Positions 15,402 to 28,037 of a stretch of DNA of 64,000 nucleotides are shown here, in pieces. The stretch is from Bradyrhizobium sp. Y36. GTDB lineage: Bacteria > Pseudomonadota > Alphaproteobacteria > Rhizobiales > Xanthobacteraceae. How positions within the stretch are numbered: position 1 is the stretch's first letter; every line of letters begins with the position of its first letter. The stretch is from positions 310,001 through 374,000 of the forward strand of contig NZ_NWTI01000004.1 in assembly GCF_002531575.1 (NCBI RefSeq), read 5' to 3'. The notes below the pieces were generated by a model, which saw only the letters and a program-made list of their open reading frames with translations, was not told where the DNA came from and searched no databases. The position numbers and the translations under genes were made by a program.

Positions 15402-15608
15402 CTACCCTGTCGCGTCGCTTGAACCGTCGGGCATCGCACCGGAGCCCGGCGTCTTGCTGTTGTCGTTCAACTTGGGATCGCGCGTCGCCTCACGCGACGG
15501 CGAACTCTTCTGCGGATCGGTCTCGTGCACGGTCTGGGCACGCTGCTTGTCGCGCGGCTGATCCTCTGCCCGCTTGTCCTTGACGATGCCGTGGTCGGAA
15601 TGGGCCAT
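15402..15608 (-). CDS. Small hydrophilic hypothetical protein (68 aa)
   Basis: A charged, probably disordered protein (MAHSDHGIVKDKRAEDQPRD, DPQKSSPSREATRDPK, ending GAMPDGSSDATG). It has no hydrophobic region. AGGAGAGGCGAAGG precedes the ATG. The style matches the many small hydrophilic stress-type proteins of this region. Function unknown. Confidence 0.55.
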   Translation of the reverse strand: MAHSDHGIVKDKRAEDQPRDKQRAQTVHETDPQKSSPSREATRDPKLNDNSKTPGSGAMPDGSSDATG

Positions 15609-15678
15609 GATGTACCTTCGCCTCTCCTGATGTGTCGAAGCGGTTACGCATCACGGCGGCGAATGTTCCGAAGCGGCG

Positions 15679-15810
15679 CTAGCTGTGCGCGGCGTGGATC
15701 GTGGCCGACGTATTCTCCAGATGAACCTGACGCACCGTCGTTACCGTCGCAAATGCGACCGAGACGCCAAAGGCGAGAACGAGTGAAAGAAGAGCCAGAC
15801 GTGGAGCCAT
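15679..15810 (-). CDS. 43-aa single-span or secreted peptide
   Basis: MAPRLALLSLVLAFGVSVAFA followed by TVTTVRQVHLENTSATIHAAHS. The first 21 residues form a signal peptide or membrane anchor and the rest is a short polar tail. The ribosome-binding site AAGGAGG lies seven nucleotides before the ATG and is the best in this area, which supports a real gene. It is below the length most gene finders accept. Function unknown. Confidence 0.6.
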   Translation of the reverse strand: MAPRLALLSLVLAFGVSVAFATVTTVRQVHLENTSATIHAAHS

Positions 15811-15926
15811 CGCAAAACCTCCTTCTGGAATCGAAATCAAGGCGATTGACTGTCCCCGATCATGCTGGATGGGTTGCTTCCATTCTGTGAGCGCGCTCAC
15901 ACGCGAGTTCACAAAGCGAAGATCGC

Positions 15927-16121
15927 TCACGCGTCCTGCGGTCGCGGGAAACGCCCCGTCAGGGGCGGGATTTCGCCGTCCAGCCAATCCTGTTCATGGG
16001 CGAGCGCCCTCCAGGCGTCCGCCATACGCGAATAGCGCTTGTGAGCGGGTTGTCCGTCGGCTCGCTCGGCGAGCTGAAGACAATTGTCGGCGTTGTCTCT
16101 GAAGATGTCGGACTGTTTCAT
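15927..16121 (-). CDS. Small hypothetical protein (64 aa), helical
   Basis: MKQSDIFRDNADNCLQLAERADGQPAHKRYSRMADAWRALAHEQDWLDGEIPPLTG and a short tail. The pattern NADNCxxLAExA...RYxRMxxAWRALAxEQxWLDG is recognisable as a very common small Bradyrhizobium protein family with many paralogues. The 71-aa protein at 25197 has a related plan (NAAADIL...RYARALRDLACTEAWLEG). Function unknown. Confidence 0.7.
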   Translation of the reverse strand: MKQSDIFRDNADNCLQLAERADGQPAHKRYSRMADAWRALAHEQDWLDGEIPPLTGRFPRPQDA

Positions 16122-16138
16122 GGATAAGACGTGGGGAC

Positions 16139-16163
16139 GGAACTGGCGCCTCGCAACCCGGTT
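16139..16163 (+). promoter_or_regulatory. Candidate EcfG promoter for the second DUF4142 gene
   Basis: GGAAC (16139-16143), 16-nt spacer, GGTT (16160-16163), 53 nt before the ATG at 16217. A second GGAAC at 16184 with N17-AGTT is a weaker alternative. Confidence 0.55.
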
Positions 16164-16216
16164 GCCAGATCGTAATGTTCCCCGGAACTTCGCGCCGCTC
16201 TCGGCAGTTGACCGCG

Positions 16217-16729
16217 ATGCGAATTCCCGTCGCGATCGTTCTGGCCTTTATCGGCACCGCAGCGCTTGCCGACAGCTCCGGTGAGCAGAAGTCGCTCGGC
16301 CGTCCGCCGAGCGCGACCGACGTCATCAGCGGCCTCTACAACTTCAGCCGCTTCCAGCAGGGCCTTCTCGAAAGCACCGATCTGAAGGGCAATGCCGAGG
16401 TCAAGAACCTCGCCGCCTTGCGCGCGGAGGAAGCCGCCAAGCGCGACAAGGCCCTGAAGCCGATTCAGGACGCCATAGGAGCAGAGCCCCATGCCGGGAA
16501 AACGGCGTCCGTCGCCGCAAGCCTCGTCGAGCCCGAAACGTCGGACGGACCCACTTACGTCCGAAGCTTCTATGCTTCGCAAATTCCCGAATATGACTCC
16601 GCCATCGACCTGCTCGAACGCTATCTGAAGGCGCCCGACAATGCGGCCCTTGCGGCGTTCGCGCGCGAGCAACTGCCGCTGCTGCGCGCGCAGGTTAGGG
16701 ATGCCGAGCGCACCATGGCGGACAAGTAG
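16217..16729 (+). CDS. DUF4142-like periplasmic protein, divergent copy
   Basis: A 170-residue precursor with a signal peptide (MRIPVAIVLAFIGTAALA). The mature helical part (SATDVISGLYNFSRFQQGLLESTDLKGNAEVKNLAALRAEEAAKRDKALKPI, then YVRSFYASQIPEYDSAIDLLERYLKAPDN, then FAREQLPLLRAQVRDAERTMADK) follows the DUF4142 layout, including a final helix starting LPLL, but is clearly diverged from the protein at 11378. Start 16217 is chosen because it begins the signal peptide; the frame is open further upstream. Driven by an EcfG-type promoter. Confidence 0.7.
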   Translation: MRIPVAIVLAFIGTAALADSSGEQKSLGRPPSATDVISGLYNFSRFQQGLLESTDLKGNAEVKNLAALRAEEAAKRDKALKPIQDAIGAEPHAGKTASVAASLVEPETSDGPTYVRSFYASQIPEYDSAIDLLERYLKAPDNAALAAFAREQLPLLRAQVRDAERTMADK

Positions 16730-16735
16730 AGGCCG

Positions 16736-17029
16736 CTACTTGTCGTTCGGATGATGCTGCTGACTCTCCGGCCGCACCGTGCGATTGCTCTCCGGCATCT
16801 TGTCCCGGCCGGCATCGCCATTGTCATCCTTGCCGCCCGACGACGACGTGCCGCTACCGCTCGGGTTTGACCGGGCCGCCGAGCCCGTGGTCGGCGTATC
16901 CGCCTTTGGGTTGGCGGAGCTGGCGGCGGGATCACCGGTCACGGATCCGCGGCCGCTGGGGGCGCCGCCCTGGGCCAAGGCCGTTCCTGCAAACAGCACG
17001 ACGATGATGGCGGCCAGTCCTGCTCTCAT
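16736..17029 (-). CDS. Secreted low-complexity Ser/Gly/Pro-rich protein
   Basis: A 97-residue precursor with a signal peptide (MRAGLAAIIVVLFAGTALAQ). The mature part is entirely low complexity (GGAPSGRGSVTGDPAASSANPK, SNPSGSGTSSSGGKDD, ending PESQQHHPNDK) and so probably disordered in the periplasm. CAGGAGAAACACT precedes the ATG. It converges on the DUF4142 gene with a 6-bp gap and has its own EcfG-type promoter. Compare the similarly composed secreted protein at 25904. Confidence 0.65.
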   Translation of the reverse strand: MRAGLAAIIVVLFAGTALAQGGAPSGRGSVTGDPAASSANPKADTPTTGSAARSNPSGSGTSSSGGKDDNGDAGRDKMPESNRTVRPESQQHHPNDK

Positions 17030-17053
17030 AGTGTTTCTCCTGTTTTGCAGGCT

Positions 17054-17079
17054 AACCGCGAGGCTCCGCGCTCCGTTCC
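17054..17079 (-). promoter_or_regulatory. Candidate EcfG promoter for the low-complexity secreted protein
   Basis: On the minus strand GGAAC (17079-17075), 17-nt spacer, GGTT (17057-17054), 24 nt before the ATG at 17029. Confidence 0.5.
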
Positions 17080-17146
17080 GGCAGAGGCCGGAAAGGACTT
17101 GGATTGGCAGCGCTCCGCCGTCGCAAGTTTTTTTGGGAACCCGGGT

Positions 17147-17171
17147 GGAACCTTTTCATAGGATTGCGGTT
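17147..17171 (+). promoter_or_regulatory. Candidate EcfG promoter for the hybrid kinase operon
   Basis: GGAAC (17147-17151), 16-nt spacer, GGTT (17168-17171), 136 nt before the ATG at 17308. The distance is longer than for the other sites. Confidence 0.5.
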
Positions 17172-17307
17172 ATTGACGTCGGGCTGAGCAAGGCAGGTTC
17201 CATTCCTCGCGTCGTACCTTGGCGCTTGATTTCGAATTTGGCTGACGCTCTATTTTGACCAAACGCGTCTGCCTTAAGATTCGGCCGACGCCTGCGGGGG
17301 AAACAGT

Positions 17308-23604
<6,297 letters not shown>

Positions 23605-23618
23605 GTTTGGATCCGCGA

Positions 23619-25109
23619 ATGGACCACGAAAAGGTCAACATCCTCCTCGTCGACGACCAGCCGGCCAAGCTGCTCGCCTACGAGGTGATCTTGAAGGATC
23701 TCGACGAGAACCTCGTCATCGCCTCGTCCGGACGCGAGGCGCTGGAGGTGCTGCTCAAGACCGAGATCGCGGTGATCCTGGTCGACGTCTGCATGCCCGA
23801 GCTCGACGGCTTCGAGCTCGCCGCGATGATCCGCGAGCATCCGCGCTTCCAGAAGACCGCGATGATCTTCATCTCCGCCATCCAGGTCAGCGACATCGAC
23901 CGGTTGCGCGGCTACGAGATGGGCGCGGTCGACTACGTGCCGGTCCCGGTCGTGCCGGAGGTGCTGCGTGCCAAGATCAAGGTGTTCTGCGAACTCTACC
24001 GCAAGACCCGCGAGCTCGAACGGCTGAACCAGGAGCTTGAGGATCGCGTCCGCGCACGCACGGCGGAACTGGAAAACTCCACCGCGAAGCTGCGCGAGAG
24101 CGAGCAGCGGCGCAGCATGGCGATCGCCGCCGGCAAGATGGGCTCCTGGGACTGGGACTGGATCAGCGGCGACTGGATGTGGGACGAGGGGCAGTATCGC
24201 ATCTTTGGCGTCAGCCCCGAGAGCTTCGAGGTCAACCCGCCCAACGTTCAGGCGCTGCTGCATCCCGATGACGTCGATCAGTTGCGCAAGGCGATTGCCG
24301 AGTTCAACAAAGGCACGCGGGCCTACGAGACCGAATTCCGCATCATTCGGCCCGACGGAGAGGTGCGCTGGTGCGTCGGCACGGCGGCGGCGACGGTGGA
24401 CGACAACAGCCGGGTCGTGCGCGTGAGCGGCGTCACCGTGGACATCACCGAACGCAAGCGTGCCGAGGAACGGCAGAACCTGCTGGCACGGGAAGTCGAT
24501 CATCGTGCCAAGAATGCGCTGGCGCTGGCGCAGTCGATCGTGCGCCTCACCCGTGCCGACGAGGTCAAGGCCTATGTCAGCGCCGTCGAGGGCCGCATCA
24601 ATGCGCTCGCGCGCGTGCACACCATCCTGTCGCTGTCGAGCTGGCAGGGCGCCGAGCTCTCCAGGCTGATCGACGAGGAGCTTGCGCCCTACTCGCTCGG
24701 CGGCCAGATCGTATTGGCGGGGCCCAAGGTCCAGCTGCTGCCGACGACGGCCCAGACCTTGGCGCTCGCGCTGCACGAGCTGTTCACCAACTCGGCCAAG
24801 TACGGCGCGCTCTCGACCCGGTCGGGACGGCTCGCGATCGGCTGGCAGGTCGAGGACCAGTTGCTGACGCTGAGCTGGGAGGAATCCGGCGGTCCGCTCG
24901 TCATGACGCCGAAATCCCGCGGCTTCGGCACGCGGAGCCTGCTTGCGAGCGTCGAGTCGCAGCTTGGTGGACAAGCACAGTTCGACTGGCGAGCTGAAGG
25001 CCTGTTATGCCGTCTGGAGGTGCCGTTGACACGCAAGACGTCGGCGACGAGCGCATCCGGCAAGTTCGAGGATGCCAGCTCCGCGGAATTGCAGCGCGCA
25101 TCGGGTTAG
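23619..25109 (+). CDS. REC-PAS-HWE-type histidine kinase
   Basis: A 496-residue soluble protein. The N-terminal receiver domain (1-125) has the acidic pair LLVDDQ and phospho-acceptor Asp56 (LVDVCMP). The conserved receiver lysine is replaced (DYVPVPVVP, Val109). A coiled coil (about 125-165) and a PAS domain with PAC motif (about 165-280) follow, then an HWE kinase with His295 ([15 protein letters not shown]), the N-box [15 protein letters not shown] and the diagnostic [11 protein letters not shown]/HisKA2 kinases commonly phosphorylate PhyR in the general stress response. Start ATG 23619 lies 14 nt after the poly-HAMP kinase. The receiver could take phosphate from that hybrid kinase. Confidence 0.9.
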   Translation: MDHEKVNILLVDDQPAKLLAYEVILKDLDENLVIASSGREALEVLLKTEIAVILVDVCMPELDGFELAAMIREHPRFQKTAMIFISAIQVSDIDRLRGYEMGAVDYVPVPVVPEVLRAKIKVFCELYRKTRELERLNQELEDRVRARTAELENSTAKLRESEQRRSMAIAAGKMGSWDWDWISGDWMWDEGQYRIFGVSPESFEVNPPNVQALLHPDDVDQLRKAIAEFNKGTRAYETEFRIIRPDGEVRWCVGTAAATVDDNSRVVRVSGVTVDITERKRAEERQNLLAREVDHRAKNALALAQSIVRLTRADEVKAYVSAVEGRINALARVHTILSLSSWQGAELSRLIDEELAPYSLGGQIVLAGPKVQLLPTTAQTLALALHELFTNSAKYGALSTRSGRLAIGWQVEDQLLTLSWEESGGPLVMTPKSRGFGTRSLLASVESQLGGQAQFDWRAEGLLCRLEVPLTRKTSATSASGKFEDASSAELQRASG

Positions 25110-25165
25110 ACGTTTTCGAGCGAATGGTCGCATCGAGACCGCGGCAGCACGAGGGAAGCGAGCCG

Positions 25166-25190
25166 TGCCTTCCGGCGAGACCGGAAGGCA
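25166..25190. terminator. GC-rich hairpin between convergent genes
   Basis: The perfect 10-bp stem TGCCTTCCGG / CCGGAAGGCA (25166-25175 with 25181-25190) lies 57 nt after the HWE kinase stop. There is no T-run on either side, so its role as a terminator is only probable. Confidence 0.5.
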
Positions 25191-25196
25191 AAGAGC

Positions 25197-25412
25197 TTAG
25201 CCGGACGCCATCATCCGTCGCGCCGCCCGCGGTTCGCGCGCGACCCGGCCTTCGAGCCAGGCCTCCGTACAGGCGAGATCGCGGAGCGCCCGGGCGTAGC
25301 GTCGCGCCGCGCTTCGCTCCGCGCCGCGCGGTAGCTTGCGCGCCTTGCGCAGAATGTCCGCGGCCGCGTTGCGGTAGGCCAGCGAGCGGTAAAGAAAGAC
25401 AACCTTACCCAT
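25197..25412 (-). CDS. Small basic hypothetical protein (71 aa)
   Basis: MGKVVFLYRSLAYRNAAADILRKARKLPRGAERSAARRYARALRDLACTEAWLEGRV and a basic tail. It is a helical, Arg/Ala-rich protein. Its plan (residues ADIL, RRYARALRDL, EAWLEG) is similar to that of the 64-aa protein at 15927. The ribosome-binding site is weak and the start is therefore uncertain. Function unknown. Confidence 0.55.
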   Translation of the reverse strand: MGKVVFLYRSLAYRNAAADILRKARKLPRGAERSAARRYARALRDLACTEAWLEGRVAREPRAARRMMASG

Positions 25413-25500
25413 AGCGAATGTTCCCGTTTGACGTGCCCATCCTCGCAAGCCCGGCATGAACGCCCGATGAAGCCGAAGATGACAATTCCTTCATTCGTTT

Positions 25501-25525
25501 GGAACCGGCAAATCGCGCGGGCGTT
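25501..25525 (+). promoter_or_regulatory. EcfG promoter, exact consensus
   Basis: GGAAC (25501-25505), 16-nt spacer, CGTT (25522-25525). The -10 element ends only 17 nt before the ATG at 25543, so the 5' leader would be very short. If so, the real start may be the second ATG at 25552. Confidence 0.6.
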
Positions 25526-25542
25526 GCACGTCAGATCGGGAT

Positions 25543-25809
25543 ATGGTTCCCATGCGCGCAAGAAAGTCGCACGACCTGATCTCTGCGAGAGGCCTCATCA
25601 AGCTGATGACGCATGCCATGATGGGCGCGGCCCTCGGCCTCGTCTTCGGTCTCGTACTGATCCTTTGCAATCCCGCCGTCGCCAGCCTGCTCAATCACGG
25701 CGGAAGCCAGGCCGCGACTGTCTTTGCCCTCACATTGGTGACGACGTTCGCGATCGGCGCGACCCTCACCGGCGTCGTGTTCATCCTCGTCGAGGACAAG
25801 CAATCTTGA
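25543..25809 (+). CDS. Small membrane protein with two spans (88 aa)
   Basis: A short basic N-terminus (MVPMRARKSHDLISARGLIKL) is followed by two membrane helices (AMMGAALGLVFGLVLILCN about 26-45 and TVFALTLVTTFAIGATLTGVVFILV about 60-84) linked by ASLLNHGGSQAA. Small two-span proteins of this shape recur in Rhizobiales and are often stress-induced. A perfect EcfG-type promoter lies immediately upstream. Function unknown. Confidence 0.7.
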   Translation: MVPMRARKSHDLISARGLIKLMTHAMMGAALGLVFGLVLILCNPAVASLLNHGGSQAATVFALTLVTTFAIGATLTGVVFILVEDKQS

Positions 25810-25840
25810 AGCATGGTGAAGCGCGGCAGAACCTTTGTGA

Positions 25841-25865
25841 GGAACTCCAGCGCCAAATGTCGGTT
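25841..25865 (+). promoter_or_regulatory. Candidate EcfG promoter for the 82-aa secreted protein
   Basis: GGAAC (25841-25845), 16-nt spacer, GGTT (25862-25865), 38 nt before the ATG at 25904. Confidence 0.6.
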
Positions 25866-25903
25866 GGCTGCCTGCGTCAATTTAACTCAGGGAGTTCCTC
25901 CGC

Positions 25904-26152
25904 ATGACAACGACCAAGCTCGTTCTCACCGCAATGCTGGCCACCGGCCTTGCCGCCGCGCCGCTCGCCGCGCAGGCCAAGTCGCACAAGGCCAAACATG
26001 GTTCTTCGATGTCGTCGTCGCAGACCACCGGCGCCAACACCAAGGCGTCGAAGGGCGCAGATCCCTCAGGCCAGGGCGGTTCGGGTCCCGGTTCAGACCA
26101 GGGTGGCACCATGACGAACCAGAACAGCAAGGGCATGAGCAACACCAAGTGA
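25904..26152 (+). CDS. Small secreted low-complexity protein (82 aa)
   Basis: Signal peptide MTTTKLVLTAMLATGLAAAPLAAQA, then a Lys/His start (KSHKAKHGSS) and a Ser/Gly/Thr/Asn/Gln-rich low-complexity tail (GGSGPGSDQGGTMTNQNSKGMSNTK). It is probably disordered in the periplasm. AGGGAGTTCCTCCGC precedes the ATG. An EcfG-type promoter lies upstream and a strong hairpin downstream. It resembles the secreted protein at 16736 in composition. Function unknown. Confidence 0.65.
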   Translation: MTTTKLVLTAMLATGLAAAPLAAQAKSHKAKHGSSMSSSQTTGANTKASKGADPSGQGGSGPGSDQGGTMTNQNSKGMSNTK

Positions 26153-26170
26153 GCTCATGCCACTGCCACC

Positions 26171-26198
26171 AAAGGCCCCGCGGCAACGCGGGGCCTTT
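26171..26198. terminator. Strong 12-bp hairpin terminator
   Basis: AAAGGCCCCGCG / CGCGGGGCCTTT (26171-26182 with 26187-26198) with a GCAA loop, 18 nt after the stop of the 82-aa gene. The A/T ends on both strands would let it work in both directions between these convergent genes. Confidence 0.75.
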
Positions 26199-26252
26199 GA
26201 TGTCGTGATGATTGTCGGCTCGCACGCGGCATCGGCGGACGCCGGCGTCAGC

Positions 26253-26462
26253 TCATTGCGGTCGACGCATTCCGAGGCTGAGCCCGCGGCTTGCAGAGTC
26301 CGTCTTCACGAGTTGCTCGAGCTGCGCCCGCTTACGTCCGATCAGAAGCTGGGCCGCGGCATCATCGAGACCCGCACGCTGCAATTGCCGGATGGCAGAG
26401 CCGAGTTCGAGAATCTCAGCGCGTAACCGCAGGATCCGGTAAGCGTCCGGGTCGTCCTCCAC
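26253..26462 (-). CDS. Small helical hypothetical protein (69 aa)
   Basis: MEDDPDAYRILRLRAEILELGSAIRQLQRAGLDDAAAQLLIGRKRAQLEQLVKT and a short tail. It forms two amphipathic, coiled-coil-prone helices. GTG at 26462 is preceded by GAGGAGGGGGAGG, which fixes the start. It lies 23 nt after the 91-aa gene and the two probably share an mRNA. Function unknown. Confidence 0.65.
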   Translation of the reverse strand: MEDDPDAYRILRLRAEILELGSAIRQLQRAGLDDAAAQLLIGRKRAQLEQLVKTDSASRGLSLGMRRPQ

Positions 26463-26485
26463 GACGCCTCCCCCTCCTCGACGGT

Positions 26486-26761
26486 TCAGCGCCGCGAGAT
26501 CGCGCGCCCGGACCTGCCGACGGTCTTCACGAAATGAAGGCGAACCGGGTTGCGGACGTCAGGCAGGACATCGCCGCCGCCGGCAGCCTTCCACTCGCCG
26601 ATCAGAAGATTGATCTTCCGGCGCAGCTCCATCTGCGCCAGGGCCTTCTCGGTGCAATCGCGATCGCTGTCGATGGAAGCGCGCACGGCCGCCTCGGCGC
26701 CGGCCATTTCCAGTCTCAAGGCGCTGATTTTGCGTCGAATTTCATTAATTCTGTTGTCCAT
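26486..26761 (-). CDS. Small coiled-coil hypothetical protein (91 aa)
   Basis: MDNRINEIRRKISALRLEMAGAEAAVRASIDSDRDCTEKALAQMELRRKINLLIGEWKAAGGGDVLPDVRN and a basic C-terminus. It is a long amphipathic helix with heptad spacing (IRRKISALRLEM, LRRKINLLIGEW). It has no membrane segment. It is the first gene of a two-gene unit with the 69-aa protein. The upstream AT-rich stretch 26762-26800 (AACAAAATAAGAACATATAG) is probably its promoter. Function unknown. Confidence 0.65.
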   Translation of the reverse strand: MDNRINEIRRKISALRLEMAGAEAAVRASIDSDRDCTEKALAQMELRRKINLLIGEWKAAGGGDVLPDVRNPVRLHFVKTVGRSGRAISRR

Positions 26762-26822
26762 GGCTTGTTAGAACAAAATAAGAACATATAGTCAAGCCAG
26801 GAATTCAGGAGGGAGATGTCAG

Positions 26823-27017
26823 ATGCAGGTTCAAGGTCAATTCAACGCCAGGGTCTTTCTCGCCGAGCAGATGACCCGGGCGCAGGGGCTGAAGCTGAAA
26901 CGGCTGAGTGAAGAGGCCTATCAGCCCGCACAATTTGCGCGCGATCTGTCCTTCACTGAAGCTGCACGGCGCATCCGGGTGCTGGAAGCGGAGATCGAGC
27001 TGGCGAATTCCTTCTAG
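26823..27017 (+). CDS. Small DUF3072-like protein (64 aa)
   Basis: MQVQGQFNARVFLAEQMTRAQGLKLKRLSEEAYQPAQFARDLSFTEAARRIRVLEAEIELANSF. The pattern MTxAQxxxLKxLSEEA...F...LSxxEAxRRIxxLxAEI matches the small DUF3072 family (helical, unknown function). AGGAGGGAG lies upstream of the ATG. It is divergent from the 91-aa gene and upstream of the histone-like gene, which has its own promoter. Confidence 0.65.
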   Translation: MQVQGQFNARVFLAEQMTRAQGLKLKRLSEEAYQPAQFARDLSFTEAARRIRVLEAEIELANSF

Positions 27018-27047
27018 GTTTGCGCCCGCAACCTGCTACGCCTTTTC

Positions 27048-27072
27048 GGAACGATGCCCGCGTCGAATGGTT
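27048..27072 (+). promoter_or_regulatory. Candidate EcfG promoter for the histone-like gene
   Basis: GGAAC (27048-27052), 16-nt spacer, GGTT (27069-27072), 25 nt before the ATG at 27098. Confidence 0.6.
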
Positions 27073-27097
27073 CTCCCCCGGCCAAGGGAGAATATGC

Positions 27098-27388
27098 ATG
27101 GCACGCAAGGCAAAGAAGCGCCGCTACTCGCGCAGCTCCGGCAGCGATGTCGAAAGCGAGATGCGGCGATACAAGAAGGGCACGGCGAAGAGCGGTCGCA
27201 AAGGCCGTGGCGGACGCGTGAAGAGTCGCAAGCAGGCGATCGCGATCGGACTGTCGAAGGCACGCAAGAAGGGCAAGAAGGTCCCCAAGAAAACAGCGAA
27301 GAAGGCCGCGAAGAAGAAGGCGGCCAAGAAGAGGACGGCCAGGAAGACAGCCAGGAAATCGTCGAAGCGCAAATCCAGCAAGCGTTGA
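27098..27388 (+). CDS. Lys/Ala-rich histone H1-like protein (DUF6496-type)
   Basis: A 96-residue, extremely basic protein. The N-terminal half (SDVESEMRRYKKGTAKSGRKGRGGRVKSRKQAIAIGLSKARKKG) is a conserved small domain seen in DUF6496 proteins. The C-terminal half is a run of KKTAKKAA/KKRTARKTARK motifs like eukaryotic H1 tails. It probably binds DNA non-specifically and compacts the nucleoid under stress; this is inferred from composition. AAGGGAGAATATGC and ATG at 27098 decide the start. An EcfG-type promoter is 25 nt upstream. Confidence 0.8.
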   Translation: MARKAKKRRYSRSSGSDVESEMRRYKKGTAKSGRKGRGGRVKSRKQAIAIGLSKARKKGKKVPKKTAKKAAKKKAAKKRTARKTARKSSKRKSSKR

Positions 27389-27400
27389 CGCTGACTGATC

Positions 27401-27763
27401 TCAGATCATGCTGCCCGGCATGAAGCAGCGGATCGAAACCCCGAACGCGGTCTTCACCGGCCACACCATGGTGCGGCCGGCGCGGTTCGGCTCGGTGATG
27501 ACGGCTTCATCAGGCACTTCGACCCACTCCCCGTCGAGACGCACGCGATAGTGCCCGTTGTGCGAATCCCAGTCGGGATCGGCGACGGCAAAGCCATCGG
27601 CATCCGAGCAGCACGGCCCGAGATGGCTGCGCAGGCTGTCGAACCAGGGCTTGAGCGGCGAGTCCGCGTAGCGGCCGTCATCACGGCCGAGCGCGTTGCC
27701 GCCCCAGAGCACGAATGGCGCCGCAAGCAGCGCCCCCCTCAGCGAGAGCTTCAATCGATCCAT
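27401..27763 (-). CDS. Hypothetical secreted protein (120 aa)
   Basis: Signal peptide MDRLKLSLRGALLAAPFVLWGGNALG, then RDDGRYADSPLKPWFDSLRSHLGPCCSDADGFAVADPDWDSHNGHYRVRLDGEWVEVPDEAVITEPNRAGRTMVW and a C-terminal IRCFMPGSMI. The CCSDADG plus later Cys near the end and the LDGEWVxVPDEAV motif define a conserved Rhizobiales secreted protein family of unknown function that I recognise only as a hypothetical. ATG at 27763 is chosen so that the signal peptide is N-terminal. Confidence 0.65.
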   Translation of the reverse strand: MDRLKLSLRGALLAAPFVLWGGNALGRDDGRYADSPLKPWFDSLRSHLGPCCSDADGFAVADPDWDSHNGHYRVRLDGEWVEVPDEAVITEPNRAGRTMVWPVKTAFGVSIRCFMPGSMI

Positions 27764-27985
27764 GTCGGCACCGATCAAATCCGAACCACCGGCCAGTTCC
27801 ACAAAGCGGGCGGAAGTTCGAAGTTCCACGCTTGCAACCCTGTCTGTGCGGCGTCATTGCCGCAGAAGGTTGCGCGACACGGAACTCTGAGCGGCGAACA
27901 CGGCTTTTTCGTATGAAGCGGGTCACCATCTCTGCCGTTAACGAGAATGTTATCGGGGGCCCGCCGCGAGCTTGAAGGCGAAAGG

Positions 27986-28011
27986 AAAGGGCGACCCGAG
28001 GGTCGCCCTTT
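27986..28011 (-). terminator. Terminator of the degP transcript
   Basis: The perfect 11-bp stem AAAGGGCGACC / GGTCGCCCTTT (27986-27996 with 28001-28011) lies 27 nt after the protease stop. On the minus strand it is followed by CCTTTCG. Confidence 0.75.
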
Positions 28012-28037
28012 TGAATGGAGAGGAATGGTCGTTCGCC

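Noticed and set aside
25401..25424. GGAAC-N15-GGTT on the minus strand near the 71-aa gene
   Set aside because: The spacer is one base short and the start codon of the gene lies inside the spacer, so it cannot drive that frame. Probably chance.
27098..27388. Possibility that the Lys-rich frame is only a low-complexity artefact
   Set aside because: It has a good ribosome-binding site, an EcfG-type promoter at the proper distance and a conserved N-terminal domain, so it was kept as a gene.
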